The notes: generated by a model from the letters alone, not told the origin. DNA of 58,831 bases from an uncultured Oscillospiraceae bacterium (GCA_934444765.1 CAKSDC010000013.1:1-58831); one strand, 5' to 3'. Positions 1 to 7,931 are shown, numbered from the stretch's first letter. Numbers and translations are program-made.

Positions 1-74
1 TGAAATAGGCAGACACGAGGGACTTAAAATCCCTTGGTAGAAATACCGTACCGGTTCAAGTCCGGTCAGTGGCA
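1..74 (+). tRNA. tRNA-Leu (anticodon UAA), 5' end cut by window edge
   Basis: The cloverleaf is readable from the D-arm onward. The anticodon arm gaggga-cttaaaa-tccc has TAA in the loop, a short variable arm follows, and the T-arm is ccggttcaagtccgg. The acceptor 3' strand cagtggc plus discriminator A ends at 74. The first nine or so bases, including gccactg, lie outside the window. CCA is not encoded. The type II (long variable arm) structure and the anticodon make leucine secure. The anticodon region is nearly identical to that of the second tRNA-Leu near 3.7 kb. Confidence 0.93.
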
Positions 75-77
75 TTA

Positions 78-108
78 AAAGGTACAAATTTTATTTGTAC
101 CTTTTTTG
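78..108 (+). terminator. Intrinsic terminator of tRNA-Leu(UAA)
   Basis: Stem aaaggtacaaa / tttgtacctttt with a short loop, followed by a T run, starting four bases after the tRNA 3' end. Confidence 0.8.
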
Positions 109-123
109 TTTAAGTATGATACT

Positions 124-160
124 AAGAAAATCACTCTAAAAGTTTAGAGTGATTTTCTTT
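124..160. terminator. Bidirectional hairpin, terminator of the holin-like gene
   Basis: A perfect 17-bp inverted repeat (124-140 against 143-159) with A-rich and T-rich outer ends, so it can act in either direction. It lies seven bases beyond the stop codon of the minus-strand gene that ends at 167. Confidence 0.75.
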
Positions 161-166
161 AAATAC

Positions 167-568
167 TTATTTATCGCCTTTAGACTTTAACTGTTTTAAT
201 ACGTCCTTCAGTTTTTTGGGTAGTGGAACGCCTACTTTAGAGATGTTTTCTAATATGCTAATACATTCGTTTACTAAATAAAAGCCTATTACCGAAGAAC
301 GTAACACTCCGCTATCGGATAACAAGTGTAAATCTATAGTATAGCTAATAGAAACGACTACTAACATCAGTACTTTTTTTAGTATACCTTTAAAACCCAC
401 TTCGGAAGATAGTCTTTTTTCCAATATAGCACATAGTATGCCCGTAGCGTAGTCCAACACCATTAAAGTTAATAGTGAATACATTAAGCCGTCAAACTTT
501 CCGAACATATACCCTACTAAAGAAGTAGTTAAGGTTATGGTATACTTTAATACATCATACTTATTCAT
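167..568 (-). CDS. Phage-type holin family protein (TcdE/Cph1-like)
   Basis: This 133-residue protein has three to four predicted membrane segments and a charged C-terminus rich in lysine (KKLKDVLKQLKSKGDK). The motif LMVLDYATGILCAI in the second helix and the GFKGILKK loop match the phage_holin_4 (TcdE/UtxA) family. Such proteins make holes in the cytoplasmic membrane to release an endolysin or, as with TcdE, a toxin. I start it at the ATG at 568 because ggtggt lies nine bases upstream; a TTG at 583 is the longer alternative. No endolysin, capsid or integrase gene is nearby, so it is either a domesticated holin or a remnant. It is followed by a hairpin and then the tRNA terminator. Confidence 0.75.
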   Translation of the reverse strand: MNKYDVLKYTITLTTSLVGYMFGKFDGLMYSLLTLMVLDYATGILCAILEKRLSSEVGFKGILKKVLMLVVVSISYTIDLHLLSDSGVLRSSVIGFYLVNECISILENISKVGVPLPKKLKDVLKQLKSKGDK

Positions 569-675
569 AAATAGTACCACCAATCTAAAAGATATATTAA
601 GACGAAGTCCCTCCTCAATATTAGAAGATATTTAGTAATAATATGCAAATAATAGTGCATATTAATAGAATATGC

Positions 676-714
676 CGAAAAAAAAGCCTTGACAGTTTAG
701 TATCAAGGCTTTAA
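676..714 (-). terminator. Intrinsic terminator of the lectin-domain gene
   Basis: Stem aaagccttga / tcaaggcttt, 683-692 against 703-712, with a run of eight T on the minus strand after it. Confidence 0.85.
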
Positions 715-737
715 TATATCATATTAAAAATATTATG

Positions 738-2147
738 TTATTCTTTTTCTTCCTTCTTAGACTTAGTAGAAGTAGCTACCATAAATACTATTACAGCCAC
801 TACTAATACGCCTATAACTATATACTTAATCATAGGATTGCTTTCGGAATTATCTTGACTATCTTGAGGAACTTCTAAAGTAATGCCCATATCTTCAAGA
901 GCGTATGCACCGTCGAGTTCTTCGTCCCATTCGCAGATAAAACCAATCTCTTGAATACTATAGCCAGAAGCTACACCACCTTCTTTAGAGATGTCAGACC
1001 AAGTACCACAAGGAGTATCTTCACCGCTATCGTAAGTTTGAATTACTACTGCAACGTCTAAGTCGGTGACATAGTTTACTTCAACACCGTTTATCCAGTT
1101 GTTATAGGATAGGTCTTCACCAGTAACCCAAGAGTAAGAACCGTCAAGATTACGTTCTGCACCTATCCAAAGGTTAGGCTTAGGATTATTATTAATAATA
1201 GCGTTTACAAACTGTTGTTCTTTTTCATCTGTAATGGTTACTAAGTGACCACCAAGAGCGGTACAGTAAGCCTTAGCGTTATTCCAGCTTAGGTTCATAT
1301 TTTCAAATATTTGGTAAGTATGACCATTATATAAGTATCTAATATTTTGGTTAGACTTATCTTCTATAGTAGTAACAGTTTCGGAAGAACCTATAGTTTC
1401 AGCAGTAGTAACTAAAGAAGTTTGAGGAGTTACTACAGATATGCTAAGTTCGGATTGCTGATTACTCTCTGCGGTGGTACTCTGTTCATTCTTAATTACG
1501 TATCCTTGACTGTTAGTAAATACAGGAGCGCCATTTTCATCGGTTACCACGTTTCCGTTTTGGTCTATTTGATAGTCGGTAGCATCGGTAACGGCGGTAG
1601 TCTGAGCGGTAGTTTCGGAAGAAGTAGTAGAGTTATCCCATTCACATATAATAGCAATATCGTTTACGGTAAATCCTGATACTGTACCACCACTTGCTGA
1701 AATATCGTTCCATTCGCCAAGATTTACTAAGTTATTAGAGTATGTATACATCATAACGGCGTTTTCGGTACCGTCATAGTTAGAAGGTTCGCCAGTACTC
1801 CAGTTACTAAATTGAGCGTGTTCACCAGTAACCCAAGCGAACTTTCCGTCAGCATTTTTTACAGCACCAAGCCAAATATTCTTCTTAGAAGAGTTACTTG
1901 CTAAGTTAGAAACAAACTGTTGTTCATCTGCCGAGGTAATAGTTACTAAGTGACCGCCTAAACTTTCGCAATACTGTTCAGCGGAACTCCAATCCATGCT
2001 TTGGTCTATAAGTTGATAGTCATGTCCGTTATAACTAACTTTATCATAATTAGAAGTAGCAGAAACAGTATTGAACATACTGCCATACATAGTAGTAAGT
2101 GATAGTAATATAGAACCTACTAATGCTTTTCTAAAATTTTTCTTCAT
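738..2147 (-). CDS. Surface protein with two C-type lectin domains and a C-terminal membrane anchor
   Basis: 469 residues. Order: signal peptide (about 1-32), C-type lectin domain 1 (about 37-172), a Thr/Ser-rich linker with a short D-Q-N-G-N-V type repeat, lectin domain 2 (about 272-410), then a transmembrane helix near 440-458 and a charged tail SKKEEKE. Both lectin domains keep the family marks: WSSAEQYCESLGGHLVTI or its equivalent, WLGA/WIGA, FSNW/YNNW, WND/WSD and ICEWD. The usual EPN sugar-binding triplet reads EPS in the first copy and is unclear in the second, so calcium-dependent sugar binding is uncertain. The start is set by ggagga just before ATG 2147. The likely role is extracellular adhesion or carbohydrate binding; this is inference. 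Confidence 0.85.
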   Translation of the reverse strand: MKKNFRKALVGSILLSLTTMYGSMFNTVSATSNYDKVSYNGHDYQLIDQSMDWSSAEQYCESLGGHLVTITSADEQQFVSNLASNSSKKNIWLGAVKNADGKFAWVTGEHAQFSNWSTGEPSNYDGTENAVMMYTYSNNLVNLGEWNDISASGGTVSGFTVNDIAIICEWDNSTTSSETTAQTTAVTDATDYQIDQNGNVVTDENGAPVFTNSQGYVIKNEQSTTAESNQQSELSISVVTPQTSLVTTAETIGSSETVTTIEDKSNQNIRYLYNGHTYQIFENMNLSWNNAKAYCTALGGHLVTITDEKEQQFVNAIINNNPKPNLWIGAERNLDGSYSWVTGEDLSYNNWINGVEVNYVTDLDVAVVIQTYDSGEDTPCGTWSDISKEGGVASGYSIQEIGFICEWDEELDGAYALEDMGITLEVPQDSQDNSESNPMIKYIVIGVLVVAVIVFMVATSTKSKKEEKE

Positions 2148-2347
2148 AAAAAAATCCTCCATGTACTTAATTCTATAAAAGTACCGCAACTATACGGTCA
2201 AGTTTTAATCTTTTGTATTAACTAAAAAGATATAGTACAGACTTAAAATATTCCTTACATTAAGTCCAAAAATATTTAAAGAGTATAGGCACTGGAAATA
2301 TTTTCACATTTAAGCCCATATATATTTCCTCTTATAGATACATTAAA

Positions 2348-2376
2348 ATTATACCACAATTTTTTGAATTTGTCAG
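2348..2376 (-). promoter_or_regulatory. Predicted sigma-A promoter of the lectin gene
   Basis: On the minus strand: -35 CTGACA (2371-2376), 17-bp spacer, -10 TATAAT (2348-2353). Confidence 0.7.
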
Positions 2377-2593
2377 TTAATTAAGTACCAAAAATACACT
2401 ATAATATAGTGGAATATATAGTACAGTTGCACAAACAAAATTTTCCAATATACGATTAATACCATTGGTATAGCCATAATATATATAGTAAGTGCATAGT
2501 ATAATTATATCAACAATCCAGATAAAAAGCAAGCAAAATAATAAATTTTAGGAATAAAAATATTTCCTACCGTAGCATAGTAAAAATATCTAC

Positions 2594-2622
2594 TTGACAA
2601 ACACATAATAGAATATTATAAT
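2594..2622 (+). promoter_or_regulatory. Predicted sigma-A promoter of the CmpB-like gene
   Basis: Perfect consensus TTGACA (2594-2599), 17-bp spacer, TATAAT (2617-2622), about 70 bases before the start codon. Confidence 0.8.
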
Positions 2623-2695
2623 AGACTTAATTGCTATACTTCTAAGTTAGTACTATCTACTACAGGTAGTATAGTTATAAATAGGGAGGATTTAC

Positions 2696-3604
2696 ATGAT
2701 ACTATTTTTCACTAAGTCTTTACCTTTTTTTGATATTTCGTTATTTCAGATGTTCTATTTTTTTTGTTTTTGGTCGGTGTTCGGCTGGTTTTTAGAAGTC
2801 ATAGTACGTAGCGTAGAGACTGGCGGTTTTGAAAATCGTGGATTTTTAAACGGAGCATTCTGTCCAATATATGGATTTGGAGTATTAGGCGTTACCACTC
2901 TACTAAGAAGTTTTGTAGAAAAAGAAGCCCTAATGTTTATACTTTCGGCGTTAATATGTACGGTTCTTGAATGGTTAGTTGGCAGACTGTTACTATCAGT
3001 ATTTCACACCAGATGGTGGGACTATAGCAACTATAAGTTCCATTCCCCTGACGGGTTAATCTCTTTAGAGTCCACACTATTTTGGGGTATAGCCTGTGTT
3101 AGTCTGTTAAAGGTATTGCAACCTATGGTATCTAAAGCGGTATCGTACATACCTATTAAGTTCGGAATAGTCATGATATTCGTAATACTAACCATAATAG
3201 TAATAGATATCATAGTAACCGTAAACGAAGTTAGAAAACTTTCTTATAACTTAGGAAAACTACAGACCATAGGCGATATATTAGACGTATCTTCTCAATC
3301 GGTGGGCAAAAAGATTGCTAATAATACCTTAAACTTAAAGTCTAAATACGATGAGCAAGTAGTACAGTATAACCTACTGGTTAAAGAGATTAAAAGTTCA
3401 AGACTTGCTAAGGCTTTTCCTAATATGGAGTATCAAAAAAATAAGAAGATTAAACCATCTTTACTAAAAGAACTTCCTACTATGGTATCTAATGCCGTAA
3501 AGGATAAACTTCAAGAGACTACCGAAACCGTAATAGACAAAATATATATCAACAAAGAAAAGCGTCACGAACGCCAAGAAAAAAAGCATAGCCATGATGG
3601 ATAA
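2696..3604 (+). CDS. CmpB-type putative ABC transporter permease (ABC_trans_CmpB family)
   Basis: 302 residues. The first 190 or so residues form about five to six membrane helices with the family signature FWSVFGWFLEV, RGFLNGAFCPIYGFG and TRWWDYS. The remainder is a charged, probably cytoplasmic coiled region ending in RHERQEKKHSHDG. The family is common in Firmicutes and is named after a transporter component, but its true function is unknown; no ATPase partner is adjacent. The start ATG 2696 follows agggagga with good spacing and has its own consensus promoter. The gene lies just before tRNA-Leu(CAA), which has a separate promoter. Confidence 0.82.
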   Translation: MILFFTKSLPFFDISLFQMFYFFCFWSVFGWFLEVIVRSVETGGFENRGFLNGAFCPIYGFGVLGVTTLLRSFVEKEALMFILSALICTVLEWLVGRLLLSVFHTRWWDYSNYKFHSPDGLISLESTLFWGIACVSLLKVLQPMVSKAVSYIPIKFGIVMIFVILTIIVIDIIVTVNEVRKLSYNLGKLQTIGDILDVSSQSVGKKIANNTLNLKSKYDEQVVQYNLLVKEIKSSRLAKAFPNMEYQKNKKIKPSLLKELPTMVSNAVKDKLQETTETVIDKIYINKEKRHERQEKKHSHDG

Positions 3605-3634
3605 TTAGTGGCTAAACTTTTTTTGAAAAATCAC

Positions 3635-3663
3635 TTGACTTATTACTTATACTGTGATATAAT
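3635..3663 (+). promoter_or_regulatory. Promoter of tRNA-Leu(CAA)
   Basis: TTGACT (3635-3640), 17-bp spacer, TATAAT (3658-3663), 21 bases before the tRNA 5' end. Confidence 0.75.
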
Positions 3664-3684
3664 ATATAAACGTCAAGTATTCAA

Positions 3685-3768
3685 GCCGATGTGGTGGAAT
3701 TGGCAGACACGAGGGACTCAAAATCCCTTGGTAGTGATATCGTGCGGGTTCAAGCCCCGCCATCGGCA
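3685..3768 (+). tRNA. tRNA-Leu (anticodon CAA)
   Basis: A complete type II cloverleaf. The acceptor stem is gccgatg / catcggc with discriminator A. The D-arm contains tggcagacac, the anticodon arm reads ggga-ctcaaaa-tccc with CAA in the loop, a variable arm follows, and the T-arm is gcgggttcaagccccgc. CCA is not encoded. It decodes UUG, which is also used as a start codon several times in this window. Confidence 0.96.
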
Positions 3769-3786
3769 TAAAAATAGTATAGTTTA

Positions 3787-3826
3787 AGTACCGCATTGCC
3801 TATAGGTTTGCGGTATTCTTATTATT
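3787..3826 (+). terminator. Weak hairpin after tRNA-Leu(CAA)
   Basis: Stem taccgca / tgcggta (3789-3795 against 3809-3815) followed by a T-rich but interrupted tail. Confidence 0.5.
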
Positions 3827-3844
3827 ACCAGTTAATAATTAGGG

Positions 3845-3873
3845 TTTACAAAGTACAAATATTATGCTATAAT
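3845..3873 (+). promoter_or_regulatory. Predicted promoter of rpe
   Basis: TTTACA (3845-3850), 17-bp spacer, TATAAT (3868-3873). Confidence 0.65.
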
Positions 3874-3948
3874 ATCTTGTGCAGAAGTACAAAAGTTATT
3901 ACTTTACACTTAAAAAAATATAGTATCCTAAGAAAAGAGGCTTATCCT

Positions 3949-4602
3949 TTGAGTACAAATAATATAGTATCCGTATCCGTGTTAAGTGCAGACTTTTCCA
4001 ACTTAGAGAGAGTATGCCAAACCATAAAAAATTCTAAGGCAGAGTGGATACACTATGACGTAATGGACGGCGTGTTCGTAGACAATATAACCTTTGGTAG
4101 TCACGTACTAAAAGCCATTAAAAAAAATTCCGACTTAGTGTTAGACGTTCACCTAATGATAGTAAATCCTATTAAGTATATCAAGGATTTCTGTCAAAAC
4201 GGTGCTGACTACGTTACTTTTCACTATGAAAGCACTACCGAACCTATTAAGGTGATACAAGAAGTTCATAAGTACGGAAAAAAAGTAGGTATATCCATAA
4301 AGCCTAATACTCCAGTATCGCAGATAGAAGACCTTATAGGGTTAGTGGATATGGTGCTAATTATGACTGTAGAACCTGGTTTTGGTGGTCAAGGCTTTAT
4401 AGATAGCACCTTAGAAAAGGTTGCACAAGTAAAGCAGATAATAGATGCTAACGGATATAACACCCTATTAGAAGTAGACGGTGGTATTAACTATCAGACT
4501 TCTAAATTGGTTAAACGGGCAGGTGCTAACGTATTAGTATCTGGTAGTTACTTATTTAAGCAATCTAATATGGCTGACGGCGTTAAACTATTAAAAGAGT
4601 AA
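3949..4602 (+). CDS. rpe: Ribulose-phosphate 3-epimerase
   Basis: 217 residues, the usual length. It interconverts ribulose 5-phosphate and xylulose 5-phosphate in the cytoplasmic pentose phosphate pathway. The TIM-barrel landmarks are all present: SVLSADF near the N-terminus, HYDVMDGVFV and DVHLMI carrying metal ligands, the second-half VEPGFGGQGF phosphate loop, and EVDGGI near the C-terminus. The reading frame is open upstream, but a TTG at 3949 preceded by agagg gives the family-standard N-terminus, so I use it. It is a single-gene unit with its own promoter and a downstream hairpin. Confidence 0.93.
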   Translation: MSTNNIVSVSVLSADFSNLERVCQTIKNSKAEWIHYDVMDGVFVDNITFGSHVLKAIKKNSDLVLDVHLMIVNPIKYIKDFCQNGADYVTFHYESTTEPIKVIQEVHKYGKKVGISIKPNTPVSQIEDLIGLVDMVLIMTVEPGFGGQGFIDSTLEKVAQVKQIIDANGYNTLLEVDGGINYQTSKLVKRAGANVLVSGSYLFKQSNMADGVKLLKE

Positions 4603-4611
4603 CGCATAACT

Positions 4612-4650
4612 ATAAGGAACGTCTTAATATAGCATGGCGTTCCTTAATAT
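4612..4650. terminator. Hairpin between rpe and the convergent mecA-like gene
   Basis: Stem aaggaacg / cgttcctt (4614-4621 against 4638-4645). T runs are short on both sides; it probably serves both convergent genes. Confidence 0.5.
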
Positions 4651-4655
4651 AGATA

Positions 4656-5228
4656 CTATATAGTTAAAGATTGCAATCGCTGAATAGCGTTATCATAGGC
4701 TAAACATTCCCAATATTCGTTTACCAGTTCGGCGGAAGGTCTTTTTATAGAGTATTCACAAAATTCTATTACACTGTATAGTATCTTTTCAAAAGATTTT
4801 TTAGTAAACTCTATACATAGTAAAAAGGTACTGTCTTGACGGTACAAAGCACTATTAGAAATATCCATAGTCGAAAACTTAACCAACTGTTTAGAAAGTC
4901 TAACTAAAACGTCTAAACTATTAGATTTGCAGACCATAAAGTTACTAACTGGCAAGTCTAAACGTGACCTATCGTACCTATTAACTAAGGATATATATAT
5001 TATACAGTTACCATTATTACAAGAAAAAGCCTCTACGTACACTTCGTTATTGCTAAAATCAACACTTATCGACTGTTTAGCTTCAGCAAAGGCTATTAAG
5101 TCGGCTATTAAACTTCTGGTATATACGTCGTACTTACTCATAGAGTGAAAGTTTAGATTATACTCATCAAGTTCGCTTTTAGATAGTGTATACTTAACCG
5201 AAGAGTTGCTTAGTTGTTCTATAGTCAT
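4656..5228 (-). CDS. mecA: MecA-like adaptor protein
   Basis: 190 residues. The N-terminal segment TIEQLSNSSVKYTLSKSELD and the following helix resemble the N-domain of MecA/YpbH. The C-terminal half (about 95-190), with the segment ending AELVNEYWECLAYDNAIQRL, fits the MecA C-domain that binds ClpC. In Bacillus, MecA delivers ComK and other substrates to ClpCP; substrates here are unknown. The family is divergent, so the assignment rests on overall layout. I place the start at the second methionine (ATG 5228), about 12 bases after gggaggg, rather than at the longer frame start. A small ORF is transcribed divergently from the same intergenic space. Confidence 0.68.
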   Translation of the reverse strand: MTIEQLSNSSVKYTLSKSELDEYNLNFHSMSKYDVYTRSLIADLIAFAEAKQSISVDFSNNEVYVEAFSCNNGNCIIYISLVNRYDRSRLDLPVSNFMVCKSNSLDVLVRLSKQLVKFSTMDISNSALYRQDSTFLLCIEFTKKSFEKILYSVIEFCEYSIKRPSAELVNEYWECLAYDNAIQRLQSLTI

Positions 5229-5294
5229 AACGCATAGTCCCTCCCATACCAACTATTATATAGATATTATTTTCTAAGGAGAGTGAGTTTATCC

Positions 5295-5444
5295 ATGAAA
5301 AGTATTCTAAAAGAGTATGCACCTTTTGGTAAGTCAGAAAATAACCCTCAACTAAGACCTAATCCTTACGACGACGAAGTATACAGTCCTTTTGAAGAAC
5401 TTTTGGAAGTAACCAATACAGACAAAGACAACTGCAACCAGTAA
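5295..5444 (+). CDS. Small acidic protein of unknown function (49 aa)
   Basis: An ORF of 50 codons with ATG 5295 after a strong aaggag at proper spacing, ending with TAA at 5442-5444. The product starts MKSILKEYAPFGKSE and contains N-P-Y-D-D-E-V-Y-S-P-F-E-E-L-L, an acidic and aromatic stretch, with no membrane segment. I do not recognise a family. The strong ribosome binding site, the clean stop, and codon choice like that of its neighbours (CTA, GTA, ACC) support real translation. It sits divergently to the mecA-like gene and upstream of the glycosyl-hydrolase-like gene, which has its own promoter. Confidence 0.6.
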   Translation: MKSILKEYAPFGKSENNPQLRPNPYDDEVYSPFEELLEVTNTDKDNCNQ

Positions 5445-5503
5445 CTACTTATCACTTTAAATATATATGGGAGTATTTTAATCTTTTTGTAAATCTATTG
5501 TAA

Positions 5504-5532
5504 TTGATTTTTACTCACTAATTTGATATACT
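5504..5532 (+). promoter_or_regulatory. Predicted promoter of the putative glycosyl hydrolase gene
   Basis: TTGATT (5504-5509), 17-bp spacer, TATACT (5527-5532). Confidence 0.55.
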
Positions 5533-5635
5533 ATAGCTATACTATAATAGTTCCCATACTAATATTATATACACAGGCTTATTTAAAGTTCTAAAAAATT
5601 TTAGCTAAATCTAATAGAAAGGAAGTTGATATTGA

Positions 5636-7132
5636 ATGAATAATGGCGATAACAAAGGCGTTAAAATTCAACATCATCGCTATAACAACGGTAGCAAACG
5701 TAGAAAAAGACGTTTGCACAAAGGACGTGTAGCTGGTGCTATAGTAAGTTTAGCATTAGTAATAGGTCTTGGTATTGGTGGTTACAAGTTAGCAGGAAAA
5801 CTTTCTACCATAAGCAGAAACGACGACTCTTTAAGTGCTAACGGAAACATTAAAGATGAAAGCGTATCTTCATCGGACAGTACCGAAGATACCATTCAAA
5901 CGGTAGTGCCTTCAATAGATACCATAGTATCCACTACCGAACCTACTACTACTTCGGTTACTACCACTAATAGTTCCGAAACTACCGACAAGGCTAAAGT
6001 TACTACTTACATAGATGAAGACGGAAACATAGTAATCTCTCAAGAGTACGTCGGCGGTGACATAGAATACAACATAGGCAACGAAGAACAGAACGACCAA
6101 GACGGTCAAGACGACTACTACTCCTCAAATGGAAGTCATAGTAACAATGGTAGCAGTAGTAACAGTAACAGTAATAGTAATCGCTATAACGAAGATAAAG
6201 ACGGTAGTTCTAATAGTAGCAGTCAAAGTAACGCTCACTATCTAACTGAAGACGATATCTCTAACCGTGATAACCTATCGTCGGCACTTAGCAAAATAGA
6301 CAGTTCGGAATGTAACATAGTAGTATTACCTTTAAAGGCTCAGGGCGGAACGTTAAACTACTATTCACAGATAAACTCAGCTAAGAACTCAGGAGTAATC
6401 GGTTCGGACTTCTATCTAACCGATATGGTAGACCTTATTGAAGACGCAGGCTTTACGGCATACGCTCAAATTAGCGTGCTATACGATAATATATATCCTA
6501 AGACTTTTAAGTACACGGCTTATAGATTTGAAGACGGTACGGGTTCATGGTGGGATAACGACGCTGAAAATGGCGGTAAGCCTTGGCTATCCCCTTTTGC
6601 TGACGATACCAAAAACTATCTTTCAGCAATTTCGGCTGAACTTACCGAAGACGGTATCAAAGGCATAGTATGTACAGACGTAATATTTCCACCATTCAGA
6701 GAAAAAGACCTCAACTACATCGGCGACAGTGTTAAGAGTGAAGACCGTTACACCGCCCTATTGGACGTGCTTAGCGTCATAGAAAACTCTGCTAACGGTC
6801 AAAGAGTAATGTTCCAATTTTCATTAGTGGACGCTCTACGTGGCAACGTGGAAGCCCTAAAGGCTGACGAACTAAACCAAAACATAGTGCTATCGCCTAC
6901 TATAGACCTTTCGGAACTTTCAAGTACTTTTTCATATGGTGGAAACTCTATATCTTTAAGTAGTCAATCCACTTACAATAAGATTAAACTATCTATGGAA
7001 CTATTCCAAAAAATGTCTGGCGATTTAGAGGTAGTACCTTGTATCGACGTAAGCGACCTAACAGCCTCACAGAAAGCCGACGTTATAGAGGCTCTACAAG
7101 ACCTAAACTATAGCGAATACATCTATTATTAA
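5636..7132 (+). CDS. Membrane-anchored putative glycosyl hydrolase (DUF4015/GHL-like)
   Basis: 498 residues. A basic N-terminus (SKRRKRRLHKG) precedes one membrane helix (about 37-52), then a low-complexity Thr/Ser/Asn/Asp linker to about residue 200, then a globular domain of about 300 residues. That domain begins with DISNRDNLSSALSKI and contains NIVVLPLKAQGG, AGFTAYAQISVLYDN, W-x-D-N and GIKGIVCTDVIFPP, a TIM-barrel pattern like the DUF4015 and GHL-type putative glycosidases. The substrate is unknown; peptidoglycan or another cell-surface polysaccharide is a reasonable guess. It is a single gene with its own promoter and a strong terminator. Confidence 0.6.
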   Translation: MNNGDNKGVKIQHHRYNNGSKRRKRRLHKGRVAGAIVSLALVIGLGIGGYKLAGKLSTISRNDDSLSANGNIKDESVSSSDSTEDTIQTVVPSIDTIVSTTEPTTTSVTTTNSSETTDKAKVTTYIDEDGNIVISQEYVGGDIEYNIGNEEQNDQDGQDDYYSSNGSHSNNGSSSNSNSNSNRYNEDKDGSSNSSSQSNAHYLTEDDISNRDNLSSALSKIDSSECNIVVLPLKAQGGTLNYYSQINSAKNSGVIGSDFYLTDMVDLIEDAGFTAYAQISVLYDNIYPKTFKYTAYRFEDGTGSWWDNDAENGGKPWLSPFADDTKNYLSAISAELTEDGIKGIVCTDVIFPPFREKDLNYIGDSVKSEDRYTALLDVLSVIENSANGQRVMFQFSLVDALRGNVEALKADELNQNIVLSPTIDLSELSSTFSYGGNSISLSSQSTYNKIKLSMELFQKMSGDLEVVPCIDVSDLTASQKADVIEALQDLNYSEYIYY

Positions 7133-7154
7133 TCACGGACTAAAATTAGTATAG

Positions 7155-7190
7155 AAAAGATGGCGTACTATCAAGTATGCCATCTTTTTG
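7155..7190 (+). terminator. Intrinsic terminator
   Basis: Eleven-base-pair stem gatggcgtact / agtatgccatc with an atca loop, followed by TTTTT. Confidence 0.88.
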
Positions 7191-7214
7191 GATATATAGA
7201 ATAGATATTATGTA

Positions 7215-7811
7215 TTACTTTTTGCTTCTTTTAGACCTACTGGAAGTAGTCTTCTTAGTAGTGTTCTTTTTAGCAGGAGCTTTTTTAGTAGTAGTGCTTG
7301 CAGTAGCGGTAGTCTTAGGTTCTGTTTTAGCGGAAGCCTCTACTTTAACTTCTTCTTTTTTAGGTTCTACGCTTTCAGTCGATTTAACAGGTTCTTCAGC
7401 TTTAACAGAAGTATCTGCTTTAGTAGTATCTTCATCGGTTACTACTACGACAGGTTCAACAGGGATTTCCATTTGAACGTCTTCGACAACAGTAGCCTCT
7501 ACAGGCTTTTTAGCACCAGATAGTACACTGTTAAAAGTTACAAGAACGTCATCATTAGTAGAAGTAATATCGTTAAAAGCCAAAGCATTTAACATATTAG
7601 CAATATCTTCAGCAGTTACGGTAAATATAGCGTCTCTGTCGAAGTATTCGTAAGGTTCTACATTGATATAGCCGTTAGAAAACTCTATATAAAAAGCACC
7701 TTCTCCATTACCAGTAACGTTAACTTGTACTGCAAGATGATTTTTATAGTCACTAATGTCTAACTTAGATAGACTATCCTTTACTTGTGATACTATTTCT
7801 TCATACTTCAT
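7215..7811 (-). CDS. SCP2-like domain protein with a long Thr/Lys-rich tail
   Basis: 198 residues. Residues 1-105 resemble the SCP2 (sterol carrier protein 2-like) fold: GAFYIEFSNGYINVEPYEYF followed by DAIFTVTAEDIANMLN, then a short helix. Residues 110-198 are low complexity: acidic and Thr/Val-rich at first, then strongly basic (KKAPAKKNTTKKTTSSRSKRSKK), like histone H1 or other nucleic-acid-binding tails. There is no signal peptide. SCP2 domains bind lipids or act as helpers of larger enzymes; the role here is unknown. The start follows ggaggt and it has its own consensus promoter. A smaller Lys/Thr-rich protein at 38935-39234 has a related style. Confidence 0.55.
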   Translation of the reverse strand: MKYEEIVSQVKDSLSKLDISDYKNHLAVQVNVTGNGEGAFYIEFSNGYINVEPYEYFDRDAIFTVTAEDIANMLNALAFNDITSTNDDVLVTFNSVLSGAKKPVEATVVEDVQMEIPVEPVVVVTDEDTTKADTSVKAEEPVKSTESVEPKKEEVKVEASAKTEPKTTATASTTTKKAPAKKNTTKKTTSSRSKRSKK

Positions 7812-7888
7812 AATAAAAATACCTCCATAGTGTGAAAAAAATATATAGAATAGATACTAAAGTACCTAAACTTATTACTATATTATAT

Positions 7889-7917
7889 ATTATAACACAA
7901 CCACCACATAATGTCAA
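7889..7917 (-). promoter_or_regulatory. Predicted promoter of the SCP2-like gene
   Basis: On the minus strand TTGACA (7912-7917), 17-bp spacer, TATAAT (7889-7894). Confidence 0.78.
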
Positions 7918-7931
7918 ATATGTGGGGTGCA

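Larger units (their letters stand above)
2148..2695. other. 548-bp AT-rich intergenic region with divergent promoters
   Basis: The region holds a minus-strand promoter for the lectin gene (2348-2376) and a plus-strand promoter for the CmpB-like gene (2594-2622), both listed separately. The lectin transcript would carry a leader of about 190 bases (roughly 2340-2148). I recognise no known riboswitch in it and no ORF worth calling. Confidence 0.6.

Noticed and set aside
167..568. Prophage indicated by the holin gene
   Set aside because: No integrase, terminase, capsid, tail or endolysin gene is nearby; a single holin-like gene is not enough to call a prophage.
1422..1679. Small ORF on the plus strand inside the lectin gene
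   Set aside because: It lies wholly within a strongly supported gene on the other strand and has no good binding site.
738..2147. Possible diversity-generating retroelement target, because C-type lectin domains are typical variable proteins of such systems
   Set aside because: No reverse transcriptase, template repeat or accessory gene is visible anywhere in the window.
2204..2340. Riboswitch in the lectin gene leader
   Set aside because: The leader is long but I recognise no conserved core or terminator in it.
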